Below, piece by piece: positions 1-7,410 of a DNA stretch of 23,792 nucleotides (position 1 is the stretch's first letter; each line of letters opens with the position of its first letter). The notes under the pieces are model-generated. The model did not search any database. It saw only the letters and a list, made by a program, of their open reading frames with translations, and was not told the origin of the DNA. The DNA is from an uncultured Clostridia bacterium (GTDB taxonomy: Bacteria; Bacillota; Clostridia; Oscillospirales; Acutalibacteraceae), in NCBI GenBank assembly GCA_947567585.1, contig CANONE010000011.1, positions 1 to 23,792 of the forward strand. The letters run 5' to 3'. The translations under genes were made by a program, and so were the position numbers.

Positions 1-110
1 TCAGCTTGAAATCCTGCTTGTATGCCCGTAAATCAAGGCTTTTTTGAGATAATCAGCCATTTTTGCTGAAAATTACTTGGCATTTGCTGCGGCCCGCGAT
101 ATTCGCCCGC

Positions 111-139
111 TTTACTTTTTCATGCATATTTGTTATAAT
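111..139 (+). promoter_or_regulatory. sigma-A promoter for the Nudix gene
   Basis: TTTACT (111-116) and a consensus TATAAT (134-139) are separated by 17 bases. The expected transcription start is about 27 bases before the AGGAG ribosome site at 160-164. The bases to the left (1-110) hold no gene that I can support. Confidence 0.7.
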
Positions 140-172
140 GCTTAGAAATCGTAACTTTTAGGAGATGCCGGC

Positions 173-604
173 ATGGGGAAAATGGGCTGTAGGATACTGG
201 AATGGGATGATACAATTACATGCAAATATGTGGTGGTTCTCTCCCGCTATCAGGGGAAGCTCCTGTTTAGCCGCCACCGGGAGCGTTCCACTTGGGAAAC
301 CCAAGGAGGGCATATTGAGCCGGGGGAAACGCCCCAGGTGGCGGCGCGCCGGGAACTGTGGGAGGAAAGCGGCGCGGCGCGTTTTACCCTGCGGCCCCTA
401 TGCATATATTATGCCTGGGTAACCGCCGACCCCGGCGATGCGGCCTATGGAGCGGCCTTTGTGGCGGATATTGAAGAGCTGGGGCCTCTGCCGGAAAGCG
501 AAATGGCCCAGGTAAGGGTTTTCGAGACGCTTCCGGAGGACCTGACATATCCGGATATCACGCCCCGCCTCTATCAGGAGGCCCGGAAGCGGTCCATGGT
601 CTAG
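173..604 (+). CDS. Nudix hydrolase
   Basis: This is a 143-residue protein of the Nudix superfamily, whose members hydrolyse nucleoside diphosphates linked to another group, such as oxidised nucleotides or nucleotide sugars. The Nudix box is complete at residues 46-68: G46, E52, then REL at 60-62, WEES at 63-66 and G67, which fits GX5EX7REUXEEXGU, the magnesium-binding catalytic helix. A short beta-strand region precedes it. There is no signal peptide or membrane segment, so it should be cytoplasmic. The ATG at 173 lies 8 bases after AGGAG (160-164); an ATG at 165 is in another frame and opens an overlapping spurious reading frame. The gene has its own promoter and is followed by an 83-base gap. 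The substrate cannot be told from sequence; an 8-oxo-dGTP or housecleaning role is possible but only inferred. Confidence 0.9.
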   Translation: MGKMGCRILEWDDTITCKYVVVLSRYQGKLLFSRHRERSTWETQGGHIEPGETPQVAARRELWEESGAARFTLRPLCIYYAWVTADPGDAAYGAAFVADIEELGPLPESEMAQVRVFETLPEDLTYPDITPRLYQEARKRSMV

Positions 605-687
605 GAACCTGTGTCAACAGGATATTGCCCCGTCCCTCCGGCAAATCCCATCGGTGCAAGCTCGAAAATGAAAATTAGGAGAAGGCT

Positions 688-1572
688 ATGAGAGTAAAGA
701 TTTTGATCAACCCCTCTGCCGGGAAGCAGGCGATTTTGCAGGAGCTGGGGCCGGTGTACCAGGTTTTTGCCGGCGCGGGGGCGGACGTCTCTTTAGAACT
801 GACCATGAGCCCCGCCCATGCCCAAAGGGTTATGGAGCGGGCGGTAGCGGAAAGGCCGGAGGCCATTGTCTGCTGCGGCGGAGACGGCACCCTGAGCGCG
901 GCGGTGAACCAGCTTTTAAGCTGCGGGGCCAAGTTGCCCTTGGGCTACATCCCGGCGGGCACCACCAATGATTTCGCCAACTTCCTGGGCCTGCCCCGAG
1001 AGCCCCGGGAGGCCGCGAAGCTGATTGCCTGGGGGCAGCCGGGGCCCATGGATATCGGCCGGTTCGACGACCGGTACTTTGTGTACGTGGCCTCCTTCGG
1101 GGCGTTTACGCAGTCCTCCTACTCCGCCACCCAGAGCCTGAAAAACTCACTGGGGCATCTGGCCTATATCATCGAGGGGATCAAGGAGCTGCCGGTGCTC
1201 AAGTCTTATCCCGCGCGGGTAGAGACGGCGGAGGGCATGGTTTTTGAAGGGGAATATCTTTTCGGCTCGGTAAGCAACTCCACCTCTCTGGGGGGCGTAA
1301 TCAAACTGGACGAGGCCCTGGTAGACGCCGCCGACGGACTATTTGAACTGAGCCTGGTAAAGACCCCCAAAAACCTGCACGAGCTCAACCGCATTCTCCG
1401 CTCTTTGAAAACCGGCAAGGCGGACAAAGAGCTGATTACCTTTGTACACACGGCCGGCGCCGCCTTTACCTGCCGGGAAGCCATGCCCTGGTCCCTGGAC
1501 GGGGAATACGCCCGGGGCGGCGAAAGCGTAAAGGTGGAGGTGCGCCAAGGCGCGCTGGAGATGTACCGTTAA
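688..1572 (+). CDS. diacylglycerol kinase family lipid kinase (DgkB/YegS type)
   Basis: This 294-residue soluble protein has the DAGK catalytic fold, which phosphorylates diacylglycerol or a related lipid with ATP at the membrane surface and returns diacylglycerol to phospholipid synthesis. Visible motifs are NPSAGK (residues 8-13), the nucleotide-binding GGDGTLS (64-70), PAGTTNDFA (89-97), and near the C terminus a DG-x-F segment and WSLDGE, all typical of the YegS/DgkB/BmrU family. Length is normal for the family. The start is fixed by AGGAGAAGG (677-685) just before the ATG. The upstream Nudix gene is on the same strand 83 bases away, so read-through transcription is possible. Whether the substrate is diacylglycerol, as for DgkB, or another lipid is not determined by the motifs. 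Confidence 0.9.
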   Translation: MRVKILINPSAGKQAILQELGPVYQVFAGAGADVSLELTMSPAHAQRVMERAVAERPEAIVCCGGDGTLSAAVNQLLSCGAKLPLGYIPAGTTNDFANFLGLPREPREAAKLIAWGQPGPMDIGRFDDRYFVYVASFGAFTQSSYSATQSLKNSLGHLAYIIEGIKELPVLKSYPARVETAEGMVFEGEYLFGSVSNSTSLGGVIKLDEALVDAADGLFELSLVKTPKNLHELNRILRSLKTGKADKELITFVHTAGAAFTCREAMPWSLDGEYARGGESVKVEVRQGALEMYR

Positions 1573-1580
1573 GCCCCCAC

Positions 1581-1600
1581 AGTCTGTTTTAAAACAGACT
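1581..1600. repeat. perfect 20-bp palindrome after the lipid kinase
   Basis: AGTCTGTTTT is followed directly by its exact reverse complement, starting 8 bases after the kinase stop codon. As RNA it would form a 6-bp stem with a TTTTAAAA loop, and a T-rich stretch (CATTTTT) follows 15 bases later, so it may be a weak bidirectional terminator. Its perfect two-fold symmetry also suits a dimeric DNA-binding protein. Confidence 0.55.
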
Positions 1601-1698
1601 CAAAGGCTGTAACCATTTTTAAAGATAAAATTCACAGTGTGTTCAACAACTTTGCCGGAAAATCGGCTAGAATAAAGGCATAGACGGGGTGGTGGATT

Positions 1699-2610
1699 AT
1701 GTTTGGCTATGTGCGCCCCCATAAGGCGGAGCTGTTGGTGAAGGAATACGCGCAGTATAAGGCGGCGTACTGCCAGCTTTGCCGTACCCTGGGCCAGGAG
1801 TACGGCTTCCTTTCCCGTTTCGCGCTCAGCTATGACTGCGCCTTCTATGCCCTTTTGGCCCTGTCCGTATCTGGGGAGCAGGTCCGGGAATGCCGGGGCC
1901 GCTGCGTGTGCAACCCTTTGAAGGCGTGCGCCTACCTCCCCTCGGCGGGCGGAGAGTATAAGAAAGCCGCCGCGCTTTGCGTTTTATTAACGTATCACAA
2001 GCTCCGGGATGATTTGGAAGACGGCAAGGGCTTTTTCCGGTCTATGGGGGTACGGTTTTTGTTGGCCGTTACAGCCCGAAAAGCGAAAAAGGCCGGACGG
2101 GATTATCCCACGCTGGCAAAAGCGGTAGAACGGACTATGGAGAGCCAGCGGGAGGCGGAATCCCGGAGAGCCGGGGTGGACCAGTGTGCGGAGCCCACGG
2201 CCCGGCTTTTAGAAGAGGCGTTTTTGGAGCTTGCGGACCAGGAAGACCGGCAGCGGCCCGCCCTGGGGCGTTTCGGCTACTTTCTGGGCCGTTGGGTTTA
2301 TTTAATGGACGCGGCGGACGATCTGCGGGAAGATTTGCGCGCCGGGAGCTTTAACCCCTTTATCGCCCGGCTGGGTTTGGAGAGGGTTAGCGAGATGGAC
2401 CCCGCCCAGCGGGAGGCCGCGGAGCGGGCCTGCAACCAGGCGCTGAACGCCACCGCCGTGCAAGTGGTGCTGGCCGCGAACCTTCTGGAGCTGAAAAATT
2501 TTGGACCCATTATTCAAAACGTGGCGGAAAAGGGCATTGCTCAGGTGCAAAGGGAGATTTTGTTTCTCCATGTGAAGGAGAAGCCCAGGCGGGAATTGGA
2601 GAAGGTTTAG
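1699..2610 (+). CDS. DUF5685 family protein
   Basis: This is a 303-residue protein opening with MFGYVRPHK and a CxxC (C25, C28). I recognise it as the DUF5685 type found in Clostridia; its function is not established. A second cysteine cluster lies at residues 65, 69, 71 and 77, so metal binding is plausible. Two aspartate-rich stretches stand out: DDLED at 104-108 and DAADDLRED at 204-212, the latter followed by an RAGSFNPF segment. Paired acidic motifs about 100 residues apart in a helical protein recall isoprenoid-synthase-fold proteins, but this is only a resemblance. No signal peptide or clear membrane helix is seen. The ATG at 1699 is preceded by a weak GGGGTGG ribosome site. The next gene encodes a J-domain protein; I recall this pairing from related genomes, which suggests a joint role in protein or metal-centre handling. 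Confidence 0.75.
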   Translation: MFGYVRPHKAELLVKEYAQYKAAYCQLCRTLGQEYGFLSRFALSYDCAFYALLALSVSGEQVRECRGRCVCNPLKACAYLPSAGGEYKKAAALCVLLTYHKLRDDLEDGKGFFRSMGVRFLLAVTARKAKKAGRDYPTLAKAVERTMESQREAESRRAGVDQCAEPTARLLEEAFLELADQEDRQRPALGRFGYFLGRWVYLMDAADDLREDLRAGSFNPFIARLGLERVSEMDPAQREAAERACNQALNATAVQVVLAANLLELKNFGPIIQNVAEKGIAQVQREILFLHVKEKPRRELEKV

Positions 2611-2718
2611 AGCCTGTACGGGTAGGATTCGCCGAAGGAACGGGCGTAATATCCTAATGGGGGCAGCTTCTTAGATATAGCGGCCTGGTTTTGGAAGAAG
2701 AAAGGGAAGTGTTTTGGT

Positions 2719-3336
2719 ATGACGGATCCGTATAAAGTATTGGGCGTGCAGCCTTCAGCCTCCGATGAGGAGATCAAGGACGCCTACCGTAAGTTGGCAA
2801 AAAAATATCATCCGGACCAGTACGCCGAAAGCCCCCTAAAGGACCTGGCCGATGAAAAGATGAAGGAGATCAACGAAGCCTATGACGCCATCACCGCCCA
2901 GCGCCGGGGCGGCGGCGCCTATGCCTATAACGGCTCGCAGAATTCGGTGAACTACAACCGGTCCTCCGCTTTTGCGGATGTGCGCAGCCTTATTATGTCC
3001 GGGCGTATCGCCGACGCGGAGCAGCTGCTAAACGGCGTCCCCGCCGACCGCCGGAACGCCGAGTGGTATTTTCTCAAGGGATCGGTCCTGTACCGCCGGG
3101 GGTGGCTGGAAGAGGCCAAGGACCATTTCTCCCGGGCCTGCCAGATGGACCCCGGCAACGGCGAATACAGCGCCGCCCTTAACCAAGCCATGAGCCAGCG
3201 GGGCGGCATGTACGGCGGGTACAATCCCAACCGGAACATGACCGGCGAATGCAACACCTGCGACATGTGCTCCGGCCTCCTGATGGCCGACTGCTGCTGC
3301 GAATGCATGGGCGGCGACCTCATCCCCTGCTGTTAG
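2719..3336 (+). CDS. J-domain (DnaJ-like) protein with TPR-like middle and Cys-rich tail
   Basis: Residues 1-60 form a canonical J domain with the HPD tripeptide at 31-33, which stimulates the ATPase of a DnaK-type Hsp70. Canonical DnaJ is much longer and has G/F and zinc-finger regions; this 205-residue protein lacks them. It has a glycine/asparagine-rich linker (about 63-80), then helices around 90-155 with TPR-like spacing (a segment reading WYFLKGSVLYRRGWLEEA fits one TPR unit), and a tail from about 178 containing nine cysteines, including CNTCDMC and DCCCEC clusters and a terminal CC. The tail could bind metal or tether the protein. AGGGAAG lies about 10 bases before the ATG. It sits 108 bases behind the DUF5685 gene and is probably transcribed with it, which suggests that protein as a partner, by inference only. 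Confidence 0.88.
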   Translation: MTDPYKVLGVQPSASDEEIKDAYRKLAKKYHPDQYAESPLKDLADEKMKEINEAYDAITAQRRGGGAYAYNGSQNSVNYNRSSAFADVRSLIMSGRIADAEQLLNGVPADRRNAEWYFLKGSVLYRRGWLEEAKDHFSRACQMDPGNGEYSAALNQAMSQRGGMYGGYNPNRNMTGECNTCDMCSGLLMADCCCECMGGDLIPCC

Positions 3337-3412
3337 GCTGCGGGGCAGGGGTTCCCCCCATGGCGCTTTCGGCTATGAGGCAGCGGCTGCCGGACCAAGA
3401 TCGGTAAAATTC

Positions 3413-3480
3413 GGATCAAAAGTTTTCGTCCACCTTTTTCAGAAAGGCGGCGGCTGTGGGCAGAGCCCACGGCCTTAAGA
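3413..3480 (+). repeat. dispersed intergenic hairpin repeat, copy 1
   Basis: This copy starts near TTTTCGTCCACCTTTTTC, continues with a perfect hairpin GTGGGC-AGA-GCCCAC and ends GGCCTTAAGA, joining directly onto the GGAG ribosome site of the next gene. Related copies are at 11193-11285 and 18288-18366. The shared plan is a TTTCGTCCA box, a G/C-rich hairpin, and, in this copy and copy 3, a GGCCTTA end. Confidence 0.6.
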
Positions 3481-3492
3481 GGAGATGCGCTG

Positions 3493-4029
3493 ATGAAGAA
3501 CGCAAGAAAGGTGGCTCTTTGCGGGGTGGCGGCGGCGCTGACGGTGGTGCTGATGCTCTTTGAAGGCATGATGCAGATAGCGTCCATCGCCATGCCGGCC
3601 ATTGCCGGCTGCCTGCTGATTCCCGTGGTGGCGCAGGCGGGGCTGGGGTATGCCTTTGGGGCGTATGGAGCCTCGGCGGCGCTCCTGCTGCTTTTGGCGC
3701 CGGACCGGGAAGCGGCGCTGATTTACATGTTGTTTTTTGGTTACTATCCGGCGCTCTTCGCGGTTCTCAGCAAAATCCGCAGCAAGGCCCTGCTCTGGGG
3801 GAGTAAACTGGCGATTTTCAATACCGCCGCGGTCTGCGAGGCGCTGTTAGCCGTGTATGTGCTGGGCATTCCTTTTGAAGAGCTGCCCCTGCTGGGGCGG
3901 TGGGGCCCATTGGTTTTGCTGGCGCTGGCTAACGCGGTGTTCATTTTGTACGATTACACACTGGGCGGGCTCATTTCCCAATACTACCGGCGGTTCCACA
4001 GGACGCTGAGCCGGTATTTTAAAAGATGA
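3493..4029 (+). CDS. small polytopic membrane protein, possibly ECF S-component-like
   Basis: The product is 178 residues and mostly hydrophobic, with about five membrane segments (roughly residues 7-28, 30-52, 54-68, 76-92 and 100-120, plus a last one near 132-152) and a basic C terminus ending RRFHRTLSRYFKR. The N terminus (MKNARKVALCGVAAALTVVL) has the look of substrate-binding S components of ECF vitamin transporters and related small Clostridia membrane proteins, but I see no motif that names a substrate and no ATPase or T component nearby. GAGGAG at 3480-3485 fixes the ATG at 3493. The gene sits behind a hairpin repeat and is closed by a strong terminator overlapping its stop codon, so it may be the end of the J-domain transcript. 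The ECF suggestion is a weak inference. Confidence 0.8.
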   Translation: MKNARKVALCGVAAALTVVLMLFEGMMQIASIAMPAIAGCLLIPVVAQAGLGYAFGAYGASAALLLLLAPDREAALIYMLFFGYYPALFAVLSKIRSKALLWGSKLAIFNTAAVCEALLAVYVLGIPFEELPLLGRWGPLVLLALANAVFILYDYTLGGLISQYYRRFHRTLSRYFKR

Positions 4030-4061
4030 AAGCCGGCGGGGCGCAAGCCTTGCCGGTTTTT
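4029..4061 (+). terminator. intrinsic terminator after the membrane protein gene
   Basis: A 14-bp stem (AAAGCCGGCGGGGC pairing with GCCTTGCCGGTTTT, including G-U pairs) closes on a GCAA tetraloop and runs into TTTTT. It begins at the last base of the stop codon. It ends the first gene block and separates it from the rpiR-type gene. Confidence 0.9.
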
Positions 4062-4170
4062 GAATTATGAGAGCGCCTTTGAAGTCCAAAAAATTAGGTT
4101 ATGCGGGCGGCTTGGCCTTGGGTAACCTTATTATAATGCTGGCCGGCCGCCCCCTAAAGCGGAAATACTC

Positions 4171-4199
4171 TTGATTTTTGCGGAAAGACGATGTAAAAT
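4171..4199 (+). promoter_or_regulatory. sigma-A promoter for the RpiR-type regulator
   Basis: TTGATT (4171-4176) and TAAAAT (4194-4199) are 17 bases apart. The same 13 bases TTGATTTTTGCGG form the -35 region of the GH78 gene promoter at 13946. A second TATAAT lies upstream at 4132-4137 but without a convincing -35 box. Confidence 0.65.
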
Positions 4200-4236
4200 A
4201 AAAATATTAATGTCTTTTGAGAGGAAGAACGCAAAA

Positions 4237-5103
4237 ATGAACGACCAGCTTTCTGAAAGGGTACAGCGCAGCAGCCGGGGCTTTTCTAAAAGCCAGCGGG
4301 CCATTGCCAAGTATCTTCAGGAACACCCGGACCAGGTGGCCTTTATGACAGCTTCCCGGCTGGGCGCTACTGTGGGGGTCAGCGAGTCCACGGTGGTCCG
4401 CTTTGCCACGGAGATCGGCTATTCCGGCTATCCTGCTATGCAGCAGGCGGTACAGGAGATGATCCGCAATAAGCTCACCAGCTTCCAGCGCCTGGAAATG
4501 ACTTCCCGGAATATCCCCACCGATAAACTGCTGGACGCGGTGCTGGGGCAGGATATCGACATTCTCCGGCGCACCAAGGAGAATCTGGACCGGGAGGCTT
4601 TCTATGGCGCGGTAGACGCTTTGGTAGGGGCCAAACGGGTCTTTGTGCTGGGGGCGGGCAGCTCGTTGGCGCTGGCCACCTTTTTGGCCCACTATCTCCG
4701 TCTGATTTTCGATACGGTGCAGCTGATTGAGGCCACCAGCGAGGCCCTGATCTTACAGCAGATGGTCCGCGCGGGCCCAGGGGACGCCATTATCGCCATC
4801 AGCTTTCCCCGGTATTCCAAAAAAGCCGCCAAGGCGCTGCGTTATGCTTCCAGCCGGGGCATGACGGCCATTGCCATTACCGACAGCCCCCTCTCCCCTT
4901 TGGCGGCGGGCGCGTCCCACCTGCTGCTGGCCCGCAGCGATATGGTTTCCTTTGTGGACTCTCTGGTGGGCCCGCTAAGCCTGATTAACGCCCTGATCGT
5001 CACGGTGGCCATCCGCAAGAAAGCGGAGGTGTCGGAGGCTCTCAAGAGAATGGAGTCCATTTGGGACGAGTACGGCGTGTACGAAAAGGTAGAGGACAGT
5101 TGA
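4237..5103 (+). CDS. RpiR/MurR family transcriptional regulator
   Basis: This 288-residue cytoplasmic regulator has an N-terminal winged helix-turn-helix (about residues 1-80; the recognition part reads SRLGATVGVSESTVVRF) and a C-terminal SIS sugar-phosphate-binding domain (about 125-260) with the VFVLGAGSS loop and a GDAIIAISFPRYSK loop. RpiR-type proteins sense phosphosugars and control sugar or aminosugar genes. The ATG at 4237 is chosen because GAGAGGAAG lies just before it; in-frame starts at 4171 (TTG) and 4210 (ATG) have no ribosome site and the first would overlap the promoter. The next gene begins inside its stop codon (TTGA), so the two are translationally coupled. No sugar operon is adjacent; the GH78 gene, which shares promoter sequence, is a candidate target, by inference. 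Confidence 0.92.
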   Translation: MNDQLSERVQRSSRGFSKSQRAIAKYLQEHPDQVAFMTASRLGATVGVSESTVVRFATEIGYSGYPAMQQAVQEMIRNKLTSFQRLEMTSRNIPTDKLLDAVLGQDIDILRRTKENLDREAFYGAVDALVGAKRVFVLGAGSSLALATFLAHYLRLIFDTVQLIEATSEALILQQMVRAGPGDAIIAISFPRYSKKAAKALRYASSRGMTAIAITDSPLSPLAAGASHLLLARSDMVSFVDSLVGPLSLINALIVTVAIRKKAEVSEALKRMESIWDEYGVYEKVEDS

Positions 5104-6350
5104 CGGACGCGGTGATTATCGGCGGGGGCGCCGCGGGGCTGATGGCGGCGGGCTTCTGCGCGGCCGGGGGGAAGAGGGTCCTCATTCTGGACAAAAATAA
5201 GGACCCCGGCAGAAAGCTTCGGATTACCGGCAAGGGCCGCTGTAACCTTACCAACGACTGCGCCCCGGAAGACGTGGTGGCCGCCGCCCACGGAGGAAAG
5301 TTTCTCTACGCCGCCCTGCGGGCTTTCCCCCCCAGGGAAACCATGGCTTTTTTTGAGGGCCTGGGGGTGCCGCTGAAAACGGAACGGGGGCGGCGGGTGT
5401 TCCCCCAGTCCGACCGGGCGGGGGACGTGGTGCAGGCCCTGGCCCGGTTTGCCAGGGAGGCTGGGGCCCGGTATATGCAGGCTACAGTGGAATCCATATG
5501 GATAGAGGGCGGCCGGGCCGCCGGGGTCCATACCAAAGAGGGGGATTTCCCGGCAAAAGCGGTGCTGGCCGCCTGCGGCGGAGCTTCCTATCCTGCCACC
5601 GGCTCGGACGGCGGCGGGTTTCTTCTGGCGGAACAGGCGGGGCACGGCCTTGCCCCCATCTGCCCCTCTCTGGTACCCCTGGAGGAGGACGGCGGCTGGT
5701 GCCGGCGGATGATGGGGCTGTCTCTGCGGAATGTAGGCGTGAAGCTGACGGAACAGGGCAAAAAGAAGCCGGTGTACCAGGACTTCGGCGAGCTGTTATT
5801 TACCCACTTTGGGCTTTCCGGGCCCACCATTCTCAGCGCCTCGGCCTATATGCGGCAAAAAGACGGCTCCCGGCCAAGGCCCGGGCAGTATACGGTACAC
5901 ATAGACCTAAAGCCCGGACTGGACGCCGGCAAGCTGGACGCCCGCCTGCTGCGGGACCTGGAGGAAAACAAGAACCGGCTGTTTGAAAACTCTCTGGACG
6001 GCCTGCTGCCCCAAAAGCTGATCCCTGTTGTGATAGAGCGCAGCGGCATTCCCGGGGAGACCCGCTGCCACTCGGTGACCAAGGAACAGCGGCGGGGGCT
6101 GCTGGCGGTACTCAAGGATTTCACCGTCAGCATCCGGGGAACGCGGCCCATAGAAGAGGCCATTGTCACAGCGGGGGGCGTGAACCTGCGGGAGGTGGAC
6201 CCTGGGACCATGGAGTCGAAGAGGGTGAAGGGGCTGTATTTCGCGGGGGAGATTCTGGATGTGGACGCGCCTACCGGCGGCTATAACCTGCAAATCGCCT
6301 TTGCCACAGGCCGGCTGGCGGGGCTGAGTATGGCCGGGCGGAAGGAATGA
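5100..6350 (+). CDS. BaiN/HI0933-type NAD(P)/FAD-dependent oxidoreductase
   Basis: This is a 416-residue flavoprotein of the HI0933/YhiN/BaiN family. The N terminus has the Rossmann dinucleotide motif in VIIGGGAAGL, followed by GRKLRITGKGRCNLTN, the family hallmark. A middle LFTHFGLSGP segment and the C-terminal TAGGV...GLYFAGEILDVDAPTGGYNLQ complete the FAD site. Members are annotated as aminoacetone oxidases or, for BaiN, bile-acid-related reductases; the actual substrate is unknown and the name does not prove bile acid chemistry. The start is probably the TTG at 5100, which overlaps the TGA of the regulator and follows AGAGG; an upstream in-frame start at 5061 would lie deep inside the previous gene. 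In related Clostridia this gene often precedes cmk-plsC-ispH, as here. Confidence 0.9.
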   Translation: MTDAVIIGGGAAGLMAAGFCAAGGKRVLILDKNKDPGRKLRITGKGRCNLTNDCAPEDVVAAAHGGKFLYAALRAFPPRETMAFFEGLGVPLKTERGRRVFPQSDRAGDVVQALARFAREAGARYMQATVESIWIEGGRAAGVHTKEGDFPAKAVLAACGGASYPATGSDGGGFLLAEQAGHGLAPICPSLVPLEEDGGWCRRMMGLSLRNVGVKLTEQGKKKPVYQDFGELLFTHFGLSGPTILSASAYMRQKDGSRPRPGQYTVHIDLKPGLDAGKLDARLLRDLEENKNRLFENSLDGLLPQKLIPVVIERSGIPGETRCHSVTKEQRRGLLAVLKDFTVSIRGTRPIEEAIVTAGGVNLREVDPGTMESKRVKGLYFAGEILDVDAPTGGYNLQIAFATGRLAGLSMAGRKE

Positions 6351-6373
6351 ATAGACGAAAGGAGACAGCGGAC

Positions 6374-6778
6374 ATGGCGGAGGGCTTACTAAAAAGAGAG
6401 GATATTCTCCGGATAACAGCGGAACTGGATTTCTTTGGGGGCGAGGACTGCTGGCTGACCTCCGGCGCGGCGCTGGTGCTGTACGGCGTGAAGGAATCCA
6501 CCCGGGATGTAGACATTATCTGCACCAAAGAGTTGGCGGACCGCCTGGAAGAGCGGGGCTTCCCCTTTCAGCGCAGCGGCCTGGACGGCTCCAGAATCTT
6601 CACCATCAGCGCTGAGGTGGAGGCGCTGGAGGACTGGGAGACCGAAGAAATTTCCGAGGCGGCGGGGCTGCGCGCGGCCAGCCTTTGGAGCATCCGCAGG
6701 CAGAAGGAAGCCCTGGGCCGGGAAAAGGATTGGCGGGATATCCGGCTGATTGACAGTTTTTTGGGAAAAGAGGCGTAG
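6374..6778 (+). CDS. nucleotidyltransferase-fold protein (AbiEii/DUF6036-like)
   Basis: This small protein of 134 residues has the minimal nucleotidyltransferase signature: a SGAALVLYGVKESTRDVDII segment, i.e. a glycine-turn helix followed by T-R-D-V-D with the two metal-binding aspartates. The third catalytic acid is not obvious, so it may be inactive or a substrate-binding relative. The C-terminal part is helical and ends with a WRDIRLIDSFL segment, as in UbiX-independent AbiEii/DUF6036 relatives. Some such proteins are toxins of toxin-antitoxin pairs, but no antitoxin gene is beside it. The ATG at 6374 follows AAAGGAGA (6358-6365) at good spacing; an alternative ATG at 6347 overlaps the preceding stop as ATGA and would add nine residues. 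The gene is inside the packed operon, two bases from the acetyltransferase, which argues for a housekeeping role. Confidence 0.78.
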   Translation: MAEGLLKREDILRITAELDFFGGEDCWLTSGAALVLYGVKESTRDVDIICTKELADRLEERGFPFQRSGLDGSRIFTISAEVEALEDWETEEISEAAGLRAASLWSIRRQKEALGREKDWRDIRLIDSFLGKEA

Positions 6779-6779
6779 C

Positions 6780-7367
6780 ATGATTCATTTAGAGACCAAA
6801 CGCCTGGTTTTGCGGGATTATACGCCGGCGGACGCGGAAGAATATTACCAGCTGAAAATGGATCAGGGGGCCATGGGACGCTATATGCGGGACATCATGC
6901 TCCACAGCCGGGAGGAAGCCCAGGCGGATTTCGCCCATGTGCTGGCGGACGCCAAAAAACCGGACAGGACCTTCGTCTTTCTGCGGGTGGAGCGGAAGGA
7001 AGACGGCGTTCAGCTGGGCTCGGTAGGCTACACGGTGGAGGAACGCACGCCGGTGGGCAAGCTGGTCCACGCCGGGTACTTCTATTTTCCAGCATTCTGG
7101 GGGCAGGGCTACGGCACAGAGGCCATGGGAGAGGCGGTTCGCTTCGCCTTTGAGGAAGACAACGTCTACCGCCTTACCACTGGTTGTCTGGAAGAAAACC
7201 GGGGCTCAGAGCGCATCATGCAAAAATGCGGCCTTATTAAGGAAGCGGAACGCCCCGGCTGGCAATGGCACGACGGCCAAATGAAAACCCGTCTGGAGTA
7301 CCGGCTGCTGCGGGAGGAGTATTTGGCCTCCTTAAGCCCGTCAGGCGCCGGCCGAACCGGCGGGTGA
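6780..7367 (+). CDS. GNAT family N-acetyltransferase (RimJ/RimL type)
   Basis: This 195-residue protein starts MIHLETKRLVLRDYTPADAE, the typical opening of RimJ/RimL-like GNAT enzymes that transfer acetyl from acetyl-CoA to an amine. The acetyl-CoA loop is seen in FYFPAFWGQGYGTEAM (Q/R-x-x-G-x-G/A region), followed by the helix AVRFAFEE and the ENRGSERIMQKCGL segment that is strongly conserved in this subgroup. It begins one base after the stop of the preceding gene, with AGAGG upstream, so an in-frame start at 6750 inside that gene is unlikely. Substrate is unknown: ribosomal protein N termini, antibiotics or small amines are all possible. A CGCCGG-CCGAA-CCGGCG hairpin lies inside the last codons (7346-7362) but lacks a U tract. 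Confidence 0.9.
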   Translation: MIHLETKRLVLRDYTPADAEEYYQLKMDQGAMGRYMRDIMLHSREEAQADFAHVLADAKKPDRTFVFLRVERKEDGVQLGSVGYTVEERTPVGKLVHAGYFYFPAFWGQGYGTEAMGEAVRFAFEEDNVYRLTTGCLEENRGSERIMQKCGLIKEAERPGWQWHDGQMKTRLEYRLLREEYLASLSPSGAGRTGG

Positions 7368-7410
7368 GACAAAGCCCCACGACCTAAAGAGAGAAGAGGC
7401 GAAATCAAAG

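Noticed and set aside
1..60. 19-residue - strand frame at the left edge (ATG at 60, TGA at 1-3)
   Set aside because: There is no ribosome site and nothing else to support it; such a short frame is expected by chance.
7346..7362. CGCCGG-CCGAA-CCGGCG hairpin as a terminator before cmk
   Set aside because: It is within the acetyltransferase coding end and is not followed by a T tract.
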